Shown: positions 51,560 through 61,439, numbered from the stretch's first letter. The stretch is DNA of 64,000 bases from Actinomadura mexicana (GCF_900188105.1 NZ_FZNP01000002.1:682001-746000); one strand, 5' to 3'. The notes: a model not told the origin generated them from the letters alone. Numbers and translations are program-made.

Positions 51560-53037
51560 TTCTGCAGGACTTTCGCCATGATCGCCCCGGCGATGGGGCC
51601 CGCGTTGGCGGCGCCGGATCCCGGGGCCTCGGTCATGACGGCGAACGCGTAGCGCGGGTTCTGGGTCGGGCTGAACCCGACGAACCAGTTCGCGTTCGGG
51701 TTGCCCGGGCCCTGCTCGGCGGTGCCGGTCTTGCCGGCGATCCGCATCCCGGCCAGGTTCTTCGCGGTGCCCTCGGTGACCACCGCGCGCATCATGTCCT
51801 CCAGCTGGCCCGCCTGGTCGCCGGTCATCCCCTCGCCGAACTCCTTCGGCGAGACGTTGTACAGCTCGCTCTGGTCCTTCGCGCGGACCTTCTGCACCAC
51901 GTACGGGTTCATGATCTTGCCGCCGTTGGCGATCGAGCAGGCGACCATCGCCATCTGCAGCGGCGTGGCCCGCACGTTCTCCTGGCCGATACCGGACCGG
52001 GCCGTGCCGTCCTTGCCGGTCTCGATGGTGTTGCCCTTGGCGTCCTTGATCGAGACCGGGACGTCGCTCTCCGCGGCGTACATGTCGGGCTCCAGCTGGA
52101 CGTGCTTGCCGAACCCGAACCTCGTGGCCCCGTCGTGCAGCTCCTGGATGCCCAGGTCCAGCGCCATCTTCGCGAACGAGGTGTTGCAGGACTCGGCGAA
52201 CGCGCCGCGCAGCGGGGCCGACCCGGCGCAGCTGCCGCTGTCGTGCGAGTTCGGCAGCGGACGGCCCGACTCCGGCAGGATCAGCTGCCCGGTGTTCACC
52301 GTCGAGGAGCTGTTGAGACCGAGCTTCTGCATCCCGATCGCCGACACCACCGCCTTGAACGAGGAACCGGGCGGGAACGTCTGGCTGAGCGCGTTGTCGA
52401 CCAGCGGCTTGACGACGCCGTCGCCCTTGTCGAGCTGCTCCAGCCGCTTGCCGCCCTTCTCACCGGTCTGCGGCGCGACCTCGTTCGGGTCGAACGACGG
52501 CCACGACGCCGCCACCTTCACCGCGCCCGTCTTGACGTCGATCACCACGGCGCCGCCGCGGCGGCCGCTCGCCGTCCGGGCCTTCAGCTGCTCGTAGGCG
52601 GTGCGCTGCGCCCGCGGGTCGATCGTCAGCTCGACGTTCGCGCCCTCGGCCTTCTTGCCGATGAACGTGTCGAACCAGCGCTGCTGCGTGATCCGCGTGT
52701 CCTTGCCGCCGAGCAGCGAGTTGTAGGCCCGCTCGACCTGGGTGGCGTTGCCGTTGAAGTACCCGGTGATCGGCGCGAAGACCGGCCCGTCCTTGTAGGT
52801 CCGGCCGTACTTCGGATTGTCCTTGCCGGTCTCCTTCGAGGTCACCAGCACCTCGCCGCCCGCCGAGATCTGGCCGCGCGGGGAGTTGAACACGTCCGCG
52901 TACTGGCGGCTGTTGCGCGCGTCGGTCCGCAGGTCCTCCGCCTGGCTGCCCTGGACGTAGTTGATCTGCGCCATGAGGCCGAAGAACAGCAGCAACGCGA
53001 AGATCGCCACCCGCCGAACCGGCTTGTCCATGTTCAT
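51556..53037 (-). CDS. pbpA: penicillin-binding protein PbpA (class B)
   Basis: A 493-residue class B PBP. N-terminal TM (VAIFALLLFFGLMAQINYV), pedestal domain, then the transpeptidase with S225-S-F-K (PPGSSFKAV), SCN in FAESCNTSF and KTG in GKTGTAEQGPG. It cross-links peptidoglycan during elongation and septation, coupled with the SEDS glycosyltransferase next to it. Ten bases downstream of rodA, ATGA overlap with pknA. Confidence 0.97.
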
Positions 53038-53047
53038 AGGGGGGAAG

Positions 53048-54634
53048 TCACCTCGTGCTCACGATCTGGGTCATGCCCTCGTCCTGGATCGCCTGCGGGG
53101 CGGGCTTGCGCGCGTCATGGCTCATCCGCACCAGGATCGCGATCAGGATCCAGTTGGCCATCAGCGACGAGCCGCCCTGGGACAGGAAGGGCGTCGTCAG
53201 GCCGGTGAGCGGGATGAGCCGCGTGACGCCCCCGACGATCACGAAGACCTGGAGGGCCAGCACGAACGACACGCCGCCCGCGAACAGCTTCAGGAACGGG
53301 TCCCGCGCCGCCACGGCCGTCTTCATCCCGCGTTGCACGATCAACGCGTATATCAACAGAAGCACCATCAACCCGGTCAGCCCGAGCTCCTCGCCGAGCG
53401 AGTCGAAGATGAAGTCGCTGAAGGACAGGGGCGTCCGCCACGGCTCACCCTGCCCGAGCCCGGTGCCGAGGACGCCGCCCTGGCCGAGCGCGAACAGGCC
53501 CTTCATCAGCTGCGCGCTGTCGGAGTACTCCCCGCCCAGCTCGGCGCAGGCCGAGAAGCCCGGCGAGATGCTGCCCTCCGCCTTGTACCTCTTGTAGATG
53601 GTGGTGTCGGGGTTGACCGGGACGACCTTGCCGCTCTCCAGCAGGCAGCCGCCGTCGAAGTACGGCTTGGGGTTCTGCCAGATGTCGATGCGCTGGTTCA
53701 CGTGGCCCATGAACGGCAGCAGCGTCGCGATGAAGATGCCGATCGCCAGCAGCCCCATGCCGATCACCACCCAGGACACCCGCTGGGTCGCGATGTACAG
53801 CATCGACACGAACAGGCCGAAGAACAGCAGCGCGGTGCCGAGGTCCTTCTGCATGAACAGGACGCCGAGGCAGAAGAACCAGATCACCATGATCGGGCCG
53901 AGGTCGCGGGCCCGCGGCAGGCTGATCGGTCCGACCTTCTTGCCGATCAGCGACATCGCCTGGCGCTTGTTCACCAGGTATCCGGCGAAGAAGACCACCA
54001 GCAGCAGTTTCGCGAACTCGCCCGGCTGCACCGAGAACGGACCCAGATGGATCCACACCCGGGCGCCGTTGATCTCCGCGCCGATGCCCGGGACGATCGG
54101 GAGCAGCAGCAGGATGACCGCGGTGAGCCCGATCAGGTACGTGTAGCGCTGCGCGGTCTTCGGCGTGAACGACATCGGCGCGTCGGGCTTGTCGGTGTCG
54201 CGCATGATCAGCACGGCGCCGACGAACAGGGCGATGCCGATGAACGTCCACATCAGCTGGCCGGGCGCGTCGGCGGCGTCGGGGAGCAGCTTCTTGCCCG
54301 CGGCCGCCGCGGCCTTGCGGTCGTGGCTGGTGTCGAGGTCCAGGCGGTAGATCATCGCCAGCCCGATGCCGTTCAGCGCCACGGCGAGCGGCAGCAGCAG
54401 CGGGTCGGCGTAGGGGGTGAACTTCGCCTGGATGAGGTAGGCGACGAACGCCAGTACGGCCAGGCCGCCGCCGTAGACGAACAGGCCGCCGGGGATGTTC
54501 CCGTCACGGGCGAGGCCGACCTCCGCGAACGCCGACAGCGTCAGGATCATCGCGAAGGCGAGAAGCGCCAGCGAGGCGGCGTTGCGCCGCTGGTACGGGA
54601 GGTGGGCCCTGATCTGCTCCCCGATCGATTGCAT
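53048..54634 (-). CDS. rodA: SEDS-family peptidoglycan glycosyltransferase RodA
   Basis: A 528-residue, multi-TM SEDS protein. Conserved GTGLGQGEPWRTPLSFSDFIFDSLGEELGLTG and GGVTRLIPLTGLTTPFLSQGGSSLM segments are diagnostic. The large extracytoplasmic loop (~325-390) carries cysteines. With PbpA it polymerises and cross-links glycan strands. Its ATG directly abuts the stp stop codon. Confidence 0.96.
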   Translation of the reverse strand: MQSIGEQIRAHLPYQRRNAASLALLAFAMILTLSAFAEVGLARDGNIPGGLFVYGGGLAVLAFVAYLIQAKFTPYADPLLLPLAVALNGIGLAMIYRLDLDTSHDRKAAAAAGKKLLPDAADAPGQLMWTFIGIALFVGAVLIMRDTDKPDAPMSFTPKTAQRYTYLIGLTAVILLLLPIVPGIGAEINGARVWIHLGPFSVQPGEFAKLLLVVFFAGYLVNKRQAMSLIGKKVGPISLPRARDLGPIMVIWFFCLGVLFMQKDLGTALLFFGLFVSMLYIATQRVSWVVIGMGLLAIGIFIATLLPFMGHVNQRIDIWQNPKPYFDGGCLLESGKVVPVNPDTTIYKRYKAEGSISPGFSACAELGGEYSDSAQLMKGLFALGQGGVLGTGLGQGEPWRTPLSFSDFIFDSLGEELGLTGLMVLLLIYALIVQRGMKTAVAARDPFLKLFAGGVSFVLALQVFVIVGGVTRLIPLTGLTTPFLSQGGSSLMANWILIAILVRMSHDARKPAPQAIQDEGMTQIVSTR

Positions 54635-56221
54635 CTACGAGCTCCCCCCGCTGGAGGGGCAGTCCTTGATGGACGGGGTGCGCTGCTTGCACTCTTCCCG
54701 GTGCGCGCCGAGCTGGTCGAGCTTGGCCTGCGCCGCCTTCTGCCCGATGAACACGAGGGTGCCCTTCTCGACCGCGGTCACGTCCGAGGCGGGCAGCTCG
54801 TCGATCCGGATGTCGCTGCTCTTGACGGAGGTCTGCCGGCAGTTCTGCTGCTCGCGGCCCTTCACCATGGCGACCTTGCCGCCCTCTCCGATGAGCGAGT
54901 ACTTGCAGACGGCGCTCTCCAGCTGCTTCAGCGCCTTCGGGCCGTCGACGGTGTAGGTGTCCTTGACCTGCTGCTGGAGGTCCTGCGGAAGGTCGGCCAC
55001 CAGGATCGGCTGCTTCGGCTGCTCCTTCTCGGCGGCCTCGCGGGACAGGCTGAGGCCCGGCACCTTCTGCGTCGTCCCGCGGTAGAGGACGACCTCGCCG
55101 GCCTTGTTCGCGCCGACGTAGTAGCCGTTCCGGACGTTCTGCAGCAGCACGAACCCGCCCGCCACGACGCCCACGACGACCACGCCCGCCACGACGACCA
55201 GCCACGTCCAGCGCCGCGTGCCGCCCCGCCGTCCCCCCATCCGCTGGGCCTGCGGCATCGCGCCCGGCGCCGGAGGGGGGCCCATCGCGTCGGTCATCGG
55301 CATCGGGGCCTGCGGCGGCGGCATCTCGTCCACCGCCACCGGCGGATGGGGCCGGGTGTCGCGCAGCTGCGCGGCCCGCCTCGCCGGGGTGTCGGCGACG
55401 GTCGTGTTCGGCCCCGTGCCCCCGCCCGGCGGCTCCGGCGGCGCCGCGTTGGCCGCCGCGCCCACCGCGTGGCCGGGGCCGCCCGTCGGGGGCTGGCGCT
55501 CCAGGTCCACCACGTCGGCGACGACGCAGGTGATGTTGTCGGGGCCGCCGCCCCGGTTCGCCAGGTCGATCAGCTGCCGGACGGCCTGCTCGGGGTCGTC
55601 CACCTCCGTGAGCACCTGGAAGATCGTCTCCGCCGTGACGACGCCGGACAGGCCGTCCGAGCACAGCAGGTACCGGTCGCCGGTCTTCGCCTCGCGCAGC
55701 GACAGGTCCGGATCGACCTCGCCGCGGCCGTCGAGCGCCCGCAGCAGCAGCGAGCGCTGCGGGTGCGAGGCCGCCTCGTCCGGGCTGATCCGGCCCTCGT
55801 CGACCAGGGACTGCACCAGCGTGTGGTCGTGCGTGATCTGGAACAGGCTGCCGTCGCGCAGCAGGTAGGCGCGCGAGTCGCCGATGTGCACCAGCGCGAC
55901 CTGGTTGCCCGCCCAGAGCATCGCGGTCAGCGTCGTCCCCATGCCCTGCAGGGCGGGGTCGGACTCCACGATGCGGTGCAGGTTGTCGTTCGCCGTCTTG
56001 ACCGTGTGCTCCAGCGCGGCCAGCAGTTCGGTCGCGGGGAGGTCCTTGTCGAGCCCCCGCAGCGCCTCGATCGCCGCGGCGCTCGCGATCTCGCCGCCGA
56101 CGTGCCCGCCCATCCCGTCGGCCACCGCGAGCAGGTGCGCGCCCGCGTACGCCGAGTCCTCGTTGCCCTCGCGCAGCATGCCGACGTCGGAGCGCGCGGC
56201 GTAGCGGATTCCCAGAGTCAT
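54635..56221 (-). CDS. stp: PP2C-family protein phosphatase Stp (PstP)
   Basis: A 528-residue phosphatase. The PP2C domain (1-235) has GNEDSAYAG, the metal-binding DGMGGHVGGE and LLCSDGLSGVV, and GGPDNIT. A Pro-rich linker leads to a TM helix (WTWLVVVAGVVVVGVVAGGFVLL) and an extracytoplasmic domain with two cysteines pairs (CKYSL, NCRQ, CKQRTPSIKDCP). It reverses PknA/PknB phosphorylation. Start ATG 56221 overlaps fhaB by ATGA. Confidence 0.97.
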   Translation of the reverse strand: MTLGIRYAARSDVGMLREGNEDSAYAGAHLLAVADGMGGHVGGEIASAAAIEALRGLDKDLPATELLAALEHTVKTANDNLHRIVESDPALQGMGTTLTAMLWAGNQVALVHIGDSRAYLLRDGSLFQITHDHTLVQSLVDEGRISPDEAASHPQRSLLLRALDGRGEVDPDLSLREAKTGDRYLLCSDGLSGVVTAETIFQVLTEVDDPEQAVRQLIDLANRGGGPDNITCVVADVVDLERQPPTGGPGHAVGAAANAAPPEPPGGGTGPNTTVADTPARRAAQLRDTRPHPPVAVDEMPPPQAPMPMTDAMGPPPAPGAMPQAQRMGGRRGGTRRWTWLVVVAGVVVVGVVAGGFVLLQNVRNGYYVGANKAGEVVLYRGTTQKVPGLSLSREAAEKEQPKQPILVADLPQDLQQQVKDTYTVDGPKALKQLESAVCKYSLIGEGGKVAMVKGREQQNCRQTSVKSSDIRIDELPASDVTAVEKGTLVFIGQKAAQAKLDQLGAHREECKQRTPSIKDCPSSGGSS

Positions 56222-56715
56222 TTGCGCAGCTCGATCACGGTCTTGCCGATACGGACGGGAACGCCCGGGGGAACCGGCATCGGCCGGCTCACCTTCGTGC
56301 GTCCTAGATACGTCCCATTGGTCGAGCCGAGATCTTCCACGATCCACTGACCGTCCTGCGCGAAAAGTCGGGCATGCCGGCTCGAAGCGTAGTCGTCGGT
56401 CACGACGAGCGTGGCGTCATTGGCGCGGCCGATGGTGATGGGCACCCCGGTGAGGTCGATGACGGTGCCGGCCCGCTCGCCCTGGACGACCACCAGCTTG
56501 GTCGGGGCGCCGTTCTGGGCGCTGGGCTGCGGCCGCGGTGGTTTCGGCTGCCTCGCGGCCCGGGGGGGACGGGGCTGGGATGCGCGCGTGGCCGCCTTCG
56601 AGGCGGCCTTCGAGCCGAACAGGTCGGCCCTGATCACGCCGACGGCCGCGATGACGAACAGCCACAGCACCGCGAGGAACGCCAGCTTGATCAGCGTGAG
56701 GGTGAATGGGGACAT
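56218..56715 (-). CDS. fhaB: FHA-domain protein FhaB (FipA)
   Basis: A 165-residue protein: N-terminal TM (LTLIKLAFLAVLWLFVIAAVGVI), basic Pro-rich linker (RPPRAARQPKPPRPQPSA) and a C-terminal FHA domain (TIGRANDATLVVTDDYASSRHARLF, DLGSTNGTYLG). The FHA domain binds phosphothreonine made by PknA/PknB. FhaB links kinases to FtsZ/FtsQ or to wall synthesis in relatives. Confidence 0.96.
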   Translation of the reverse strand: MSPFTLTLIKLAFLAVLWLFVIAAVGVIRADLFGSKAASKAATRASQPRPPRAARQPKPPRPQPSAQNGAPTKLVVVQGERAGTVIDLTGVPITIGRANDATLVVTDDYASSRHARLFAQDGQWIVEDLGSTNGTYLGRTKVSRPMPVPPGVPVRIGKTVIELRK

Positions 56716-56726
56716 CGGAGTCGGGG

Positions 56727-57482
56727 TTACTCCCTATCGCGGCGGAACACAAGAGTGGTGCGGCCCATCGTGACCCGGGAGCCGTCGACCAGCGTGACCC
56801 GCCGGATCGGCTGCCCGTTCACGAACGAGCCGTTGGTCGACCCTAGATCCACGAGAGCGATTTCGGGACCTTCTACGCGTATCTCGGCATGGTGCCGGGA
56901 CACGCCCGGGTCGACGAGGCGCAGGTCGCAGTCGGTGCCGCGACCCAGCAGGGTCACGGGAGTGTTGATCTCATAGGTGCGCTGAGTCGTGTCCGATCCC
57001 TCCACCGCCGTGGTCACCAGAAGTCGCGGATGCCCCCCGAACACCCCGCCCCGGCCGCCCTGCGGCACGTCGCTCACCGGCTGGCGGATCTCCCCGCCCT
57101 CGACCGTCGAGCCCCGGATCACCCCCGACCTGATGCGGAACATGCCCGTGGCGAGATCCCCCGCGTTCTCGAACCGCACGCGCACCGGACCCACGAAGGA
57201 GTACCCCTGCTCCTTCGCGTACTCGCGCGCGAGATTCGCCAGCTCCTGGCTCAGGCTGTCGGCGTACACCTGCAGCCGCTGCCCGTCCTGCTGAGAGATC
57301 TCCACGACGAAGTCGTTCGGCACGAGCGTCCGGCCCTGTGCCACGATCGCCGCCCGATCGTCCATCTCGCGCTGCACAGCACTGGCCACCTCGACCGGCT
57401 GCAGCTCGGACTTGAAGGCACGGGCGAAGGCCCCTTCGACCATGCCCTCGAGCCGTCGCTCGAAGCGCTGAATGACGCCCAC
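56727..57482 (-). CDS. fhaA: FHA-domain protein FhaA (DUF3662-FHA)
   Basis: A 251-residue protein with an N-terminal DUF3662 domain (GVIQRFERRLEGMVEGAFARAFKS...FVVEISQQDGQRL) and a C-terminal FHA domain (LLGRGTDCDLRLVDPGVSRHHAEI, DLGSTNGSFVNG). I place the start at the GTG 57482 because GGAGG is 5 bp upstream; the GTG 57488 is too close to it. FhaA binds phosphorylated MviN/other partners and controls wall synthesis. First gene of the seven-gene operon. Confidence 0.96.
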   Translation of the reverse strand: MGVIQRFERRLEGMVEGAFARAFKSELQPVEVASAVQREMDDRAAIVAQGRTLVPNDFVVEISQQDGQRLQVYADSLSQELANLAREYAKEQGYSFVGPVRVRFENAGDLATGMFRIRSGVIRGSTVEGGEIRQPVSDVPQGGRGGVFGGHPRLLVTTAVEGSDTTQRTYEINTPVTLLGRGTDCDLRLVDPGVSRHHAEIRVEGPEIALVDLGSTNGSFVNGQPIRRVTLVDGSRVTMGRTTLVFRRDRE

Positions 57483-57610
57483 GGGCACCTCCCTTCCCCA
57501 CTGGTAGACGATCGTATCGGTGCGAAGGTTCGCTCGGCGTATCTGGATACCTAACCACCCTCGACCCCGTGCTAGCCTTTTCAGGCACCCGGAAACGGGG
57601 CGACACCCAC

Positions 57611-57693
57611 GGGCGGGTGGCGGAACGGCAGACGCGCACGGTTCAGGTCCGTGTGTCCGAAAGGATGTGAGGGTTCAAATCCCTCCTCGCCCA
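57611..57693 (+). tRNA. tRNA-Leu, anticodon CAG
   Basis: An 83-nt class II tRNA: acceptor GGGCGGG / CTCGCCC (one G-U), anticodon stem CACGG/CCGTG around TTCAGGT, a long variable arm (TGTCCGAAAGGATG) and T-arm GAGGG-TTCAAAT-CCCTC. Discriminator A; CCA not encoded. The gene sits upstream of a direct repeat and may be an insertion target. Confidence 0.96.
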
Positions 57694-57697
57694 CTCA

Positions 57698-57862
57698 GGG
57701 GTACAGACGAAAGTCGTAGCCCCACAGTGACTGAACAGACCCTGGAGCGGCAAGCTCCGGGGTCTTCGTCGTTTCGGAGGCCAGTCTTCTGTGACCGCAG
57801 CGACCGAAGCGGCAGGCGCACAGGAGGTTCCCGGCCCTTGGGTCCGGTTTGTGGTGGTGTGC
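57698..57862 (+). repeat. 165-bp direct repeat, left copy
   Basis: Starts 5 bp past tRNA-Leu. It matches 61816-61982 almost perfectly (a few substitutions and a 2-bp length difference). It contains a hairpin ACCCTGGAGC/GCTCCGGGGT (57728-57755 region, tRNA terminator) and the 5' part of a MobC-like gene. Confidence 0.95.
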
Positions 57863-57864
57863 GG

Positions 57865-58044
57865 GTGAACGACGCCGAACTCGAGGCGATCAGCGCCCGC
57901 GCGAGCGTGGTCGGGGTGAGCCGTCAGCGGCTCATGGTCGAGGCCGCCACCGCCGGGCATTCCCCCGACGAGCTGGCGCCCGCGCTGCGCTCCGTCCAGC
58001 AGGCCATGGAACGGCTGCAGGCCGCCGTGGACGCGCTCACCTGA
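57865..58044 (+). CDS. MobC-like ribbon-helix-helix fragment
   Basis: A 59-residue frame starting GTG 57865: RVNDAELEAISARASVVGVS then RQRLMVEAATAGHSPDEL, a pattern like the RHH-helix core of plasmid mobilisation protein MobC (strand then residues contacting DNA, with VSRQRLMVEAA). A preceding frame inside the repeat (VTAATEAAGAQEVPGPW, starting GTG near 57790) ends in TGA overlapping it, which looks like a frameshifted MobC N-terminus. Likely relic of a mobilisable element; may still be expressed as a small DNA-binding protein. Confidence 0.5.
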   Translation: MNDAELEAISARASVVGVSRQRLMVEAATAGHSPDELAPALRSVQQAMERLQAAVDALT

Positions 58045-58559
58045 GCACCGTTATCCCAGGGGGCTCCGCCGCCCCCTGGACCCCCGCGGGCCGGAACACC
58101 CGCACGCCCGCCAACGCGGTCACAGATGCGGACCGTCCGGGCGCTCCGGAACCGGCGCGGGGGACACCGGACCTCGGGAAGCATGAAGTAGAAGTGGTTC
58201 CCACTTCCCGGGGAGCGGAGAGCGGGGACGCAAGGACCGGTCTTGGTCCGCCCGTCCCACCCGGGGGGCCGGAGAGCGCGCGGAGACCCGGGACGGAGAG
58301 GGCGGGACGGGCGGACCGGCTACGGTCGCCGGTGGCCCCGCTCACCGCGAGCGGCCGACGGTAAGTCCGACATAACGCATAACTTGCGCTGCGCTAAGGG
58401 CCAGTCGCGAGCCCGGCGAGCCCGGTGAGGCTGCCTGTTTGAGACCCCATATGCAGCTGTGGGAAGCCATCTGGCCGTCACTCGTCTCTCTGTGCGGATC
58501 CGACCTGGCGTGCATCCTGGGGGAAAGTTCGTGAAGGTGGCGGACGCTAGTCTGCCGAT
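58045..58559. other. gap with a short inverted repeat
   Basis: No gene seen. A perfect GAAGTGG-TTC-CCACTTC inverted repeat at 58191-58207 is a possible operator. Confidence 0.5.
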
Positions 58560-59012
58560 GTGACTGAGACTTGGAGCGAAGATCGACTCGTTGCCGAGGG
58601 CTATCGGCGTGTGCTCGTCGAACTGGATCGGTATGACGGCGTACGCGCGGGTCTTGCCGAGATAGATGGCAAGGTGCACTATTTCAAAATCCTCAACCAG
58701 CTCGACATGGTTGATGAAGTTGAGTACTACGTGTGGCCCGCGAGCGGCGACGTCGCGGCGATGGAACGCGAGCAATGGGTCATCTATGTCGAGTGGAACC
58801 GGCGTTATGAGGCCGGAGAGGCCGGGGTGGACAGCCATCCAGGGCACGGAGGGATCGACGCGCGGTACGACGAGCTGACATCGTTGCTCACGCCGCACCG
58901 CCGGGCGCCGGCTGATGCGCTGCGCCTGGTGGCCGAGTGGCGGTTCGGCCCAGGCGCCCGCTATCGGGCCGAGGGGATCGACACCTGGGTCCGGTGGAAG
59001 GCGATCGGGTAA
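58560..59012 (+). CDS. hypothetical protein of the tRNA-Leu island
   Basis: A 150-residue acidic, soluble protein (GTG 58560): ETWSEDRLVAEGYRRVLVE, then DGKVHYFKILNQLDMVDEVEYYVWPAS, EREQWVIYVEWNRRYEAGE and PGARYRAEGIDTWVRWKAIG. It has mixed alpha/beta character and no signal peptide or TM. I do not recognise the family; the size and acidity resemble immunity or toxin-neutralising proteins, but that is only an impression. It has lower GC3 than neighbours, consistent with acquired DNA. Confidence 0.65.
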   Translation: MTETWSEDRLVAEGYRRVLVELDRYDGVRAGLAEIDGKVHYFKILNQLDMVDEVEYYVWPASGDVAAMEREQWVIYVEWNRRYEAGEAGVDSHPGHGGIDARYDELTSLLTPHRRAPADALRLVAEWRFGPGARYRAEGIDTWVRWKAIG

Positions 59013-59235
59013 GCCCGGCTGACAGTCGCCCCGGACGTCACGTCATCGCCGTACGTGAACTCCCAGACGTACACCCTCTCGGCCAACCGCCACAATCCGG
59101 CCGCACGTCCACCAGGACCACGCCCCCGACCGACCTCGCCTTTCGCCCACGTCTTTCGAGACCGTAGGCCGGACACCCCTACGGCGAGGAGGCACCGCTG
59201 GCCGGCGATGGCGAGGGCGGCAAGGATCTGTTGGG

Positions 59236-59661
59236 GAACTCGCGAAGTACGGAATCGAAGCCGACGCAGGCGGCTACCTATACAAGAAGCAGGTTCAACT
59301 GGCGCAGATCATCGAACAGGAGGTTTCTCCGCTCCTGGAATCTGTCGGTCTTCCGCGGGCGACCGTCGAACACGGTGGCCGGGTCACCTCTGCCGGGTGG
59401 GCCTTTACCATCCCGCCCGGCGATGATCCCCCGCTTACCATCCACTGGTACCCGACGGTGGAGGAGGCCGAACGGCTCATCAACGCCACCAAGAGCGACG
59501 AGCAAGCGTGGGCGCATGCAGACAGGGTTATGGCCGTAATGCGGGCGATGGAGACGGCCCTGGCCGAAGTACTGCGCATCCACGGCTACCAGGTGGATCA
59601 GAGGCCGTCCACGGATGGCAACGGCCAGCGCTTCGAGGTCCGAATCGAGCCCCGAAACTGA
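59236..59661 (+). pseudogene. hypothetical gene with missing 5' end
   Basis: A coherent frame (ELAKYGIEADAGGYLYKKQV, then QLAQIIEQEVSPLLESVGLP, GWAFTIPPGDDPPLTIHWYP, ERLINATKSDEQAWAHADRV, RIHGYQVDQRPSTDGN) ends properly at 59661 but has no start codon in reach; upstream sequence in other frames suggests a frameshift near 59235. If expressed, an internal GTG at 59458 would give only 67 residues. Family unknown. Confidence 0.5.
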
Positions 59662-59770
59662 CGTGTGCGAGGTCGGTGCTGGCGGTACCTAGCCTCGGGC
59701 TTTCACCGGACGGCGGGTCGAGAGTGACCATCCAGACAAGAAAAGTGCCTCCGAGCTGGGAGGATAGGGC

Positions 59771-60225
59771 TTGTCGAGAGTCGCGCAGGCCGCGGGCGGT
59801 GCACGATCCGGGCAAGGTCGTCGCGGCCCAGGCGGTGATGCTGGCGCTGGGCGGGGACTGCCTGTCCGACATCGCGGTGCTGCGCGCCGAGCCGGAGCTG
59901 TTCGGGGCGGTGCCGTCCGATCCGACGGTGTCGCGGCTGGTCACCACCCTGGCCCATGGATCTGGACGCCACGATCGTGCTCGCGCACTCCGACAAGCAG
60001 CACGCGGCCCCGACGTGGCAGCGCACCTTCGGCCACCATCCCATGACGGCGTTCATCGACCACGGCCCCGCGGGACCGGTGAGGCCGCCGCGCTGGTGCT
60101 GCGGCCCGGCAACGCCGGGTCCAACACCGCCGCCGACCACATCACCGCAGGGCGCCTGACCCTCAACCAGATCCCCACTGAGTGCGTCGATCAAAAGCAG
60201 CAACGTTTGTTCAGCTGTTTCGTGA
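59771..60225 (+). pseudogene. IS1380-family transposase remnant
   Basis: Three frames together give recognisable IS1380 transposase pieces: HDPGKVVAAQAVMLALGGD then CLSDIAVLRAEPELFGAVPS, SDPTVSRLVTTLA; DLDATIVLAHSDKQHAAPTW with RTFGHHPMTAF; LVLRPGNAGSNTAADHITAG. A deletion and at least two frameshifts separate them, and the DDE catalytic Asp segment is incomplete. Inactive. Confidence 0.8.
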
Positions 60226-60454
60226 ACGACGGGGCGGCGTTCGGGTCGAGGATGTCCGATGGGATTCGGCAACGCTCCTCCCGGCGCGTCGGTCAGCGAG
60301 GCGCGACGTGGCGGCGGCCTCCGGCCGGAGGCCTGGGCCGGTCGTGATCGGTAGGGTTGGGGGCATGCTTTGACGCCTGCCCGGTACTCGGGCGCCTCCG
60401 CGATCTCCTTCGTTCATCGCACCTGATTTGGAGCTGACGAAGGAGATTCTTTCC

Positions 60455-61378
60455 GTGACCAGGTCGGTCTATATCGACGTTCCGGATGTGTTCGCCGCGT
60501 CTTATGGCGCGCACGGCCCCGAGGCTCGGGCGTGGATCGCCGAGCTGCCGCGACTGGGCGGTGAGTTCCTGGATCACTGGGGGCTGCGGCCTGACGGCCC
60601 GCCCGCATATGGCATGGCGTCGCTGGTCCTGCCCGTGCTTCTGTCCGACGGAACTCCCGCCGTCTTGAAGCTTCAGCAGCTGCGGGAGGAGACCGCCGGC
60701 ACCGCGGCCGGCTTGCGGGCGTGGAACGGCAACGGGATCGTGCGTCTGCTCGACCATGACGAGAACAGCGCCACGCAGTTGCTGGAGCGGCTGGATGCGG
60801 CCCGGCCCCTGTCCTCGGTCGCCGACGACACCAGGGCCATCCAAATCCTGGCCGGTCTAATGGCGCGGCTGACCTCAGTGCCTGCCCCGAAGGATCTGCG
60901 GCGGCTGTCCGACATCGCTTCGGCCATGCTCGACCAGGTTCCGCGGGCGGTGCAGGCATTGCGCGACCCTGCCGAACAGCGGCTGGTGCGCACCTGCGCG
61001 TCCGCCGTGGCCGAGCTGATGGATGAACCTGGCGACCGTCTGCTGCACTGGGATCTGCACTACGACAACGTTCTCGCGGGAGAGCGGGAACCCTGGCTGG
61101 CGATCGATCCCGAACCGCTGGCCGGCGACCCGGGATTCGAGTTGCTGCCCGCACTGGACAATCGGTGGGATGAGGTGCAGGCCACCGGTGATGTGGCTCG
61201 CGCGGTGCTCCGGCGCTTCGACCTGCTGACCGAGGTCCTCGGCCTGGACCGGAACCGAGCGACCGGATGGACCCTCGGCCGCGTGCTGCAGAACGCTCTG
61301 TGGGACATCGAAGACGGCAAGGCGACGCTGGAACCCGCCCAGGTCGCCATCGCCACGGCCCTGCTGCGCCGGTGGTAA
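60455..61378 (+). CDS. aminoglycoside/hydroxyurea phosphotransferase-like (APH(6) type)
   Basis: A 307-residue kinase-fold antibiotic phosphotransferase. Start GTG 60455 is chosen for the AAGGAGA site 8 bp upstream. Conserved elements: PAVLKLQQLREETAGTAAGLRAW (Lys and Glu), RLLHWDLHYDNVLAG (catalytic H-x-D-x4-N) and WLAIDPEPLAGDPGFELLP (metal-binding D). It resembles streptomycin/hydroxyurea phosphotransferases of actinomycetes. Placement in the island between IS remnants suggests acquisition by transfer. The actual substrate is unknown. Confidence 0.85.
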   Translation: MTRSVYIDVPDVFAASYGAHGPEARAWIAELPRLGGEFLDHWGLRPDGPPAYGMASLVLPVLLSDGTPAVLKLQQLREETAGTAAGLRAWNGNGIVRLLDHDENSATQLLERLDAARPLSSVADDTRAIQILAGLMARLTSVPAPKDLRRLSDIASAMLDQVPRAVQALRDPAEQRLVRTCASAVAELMDEPGDRLLHWDLHYDNVLAGEREPWLAIDPEPLAGDPGFELLPALDNRWDEVQATGDVARAVLRRFDLLTEVLGLDRNRATGWTLGRVLQNALWDIEDGKATLEPAQVAIATALLRRW

Positions 61379-61439
61379 GAGCTCGCGCGGGGGCGGGGTC
61401 GTCATGCCTGCCCTCGGCTGCGGCGTTCGCAGGTCAGCC

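Noticed and set aside
53690..53712. Second parS-like word (TTCACGTGG)
   Set aside because: Inside rodA and matches only the central CACGTG; far from the 14-bp consensus.
52961..56350. Plus-strand open frame of 1129 codons opposite rodA and stp
   Set aside because: Low-complexity Arg/Gln/His composition and perfect antiphase to well-conserved genes; a GC artefact.
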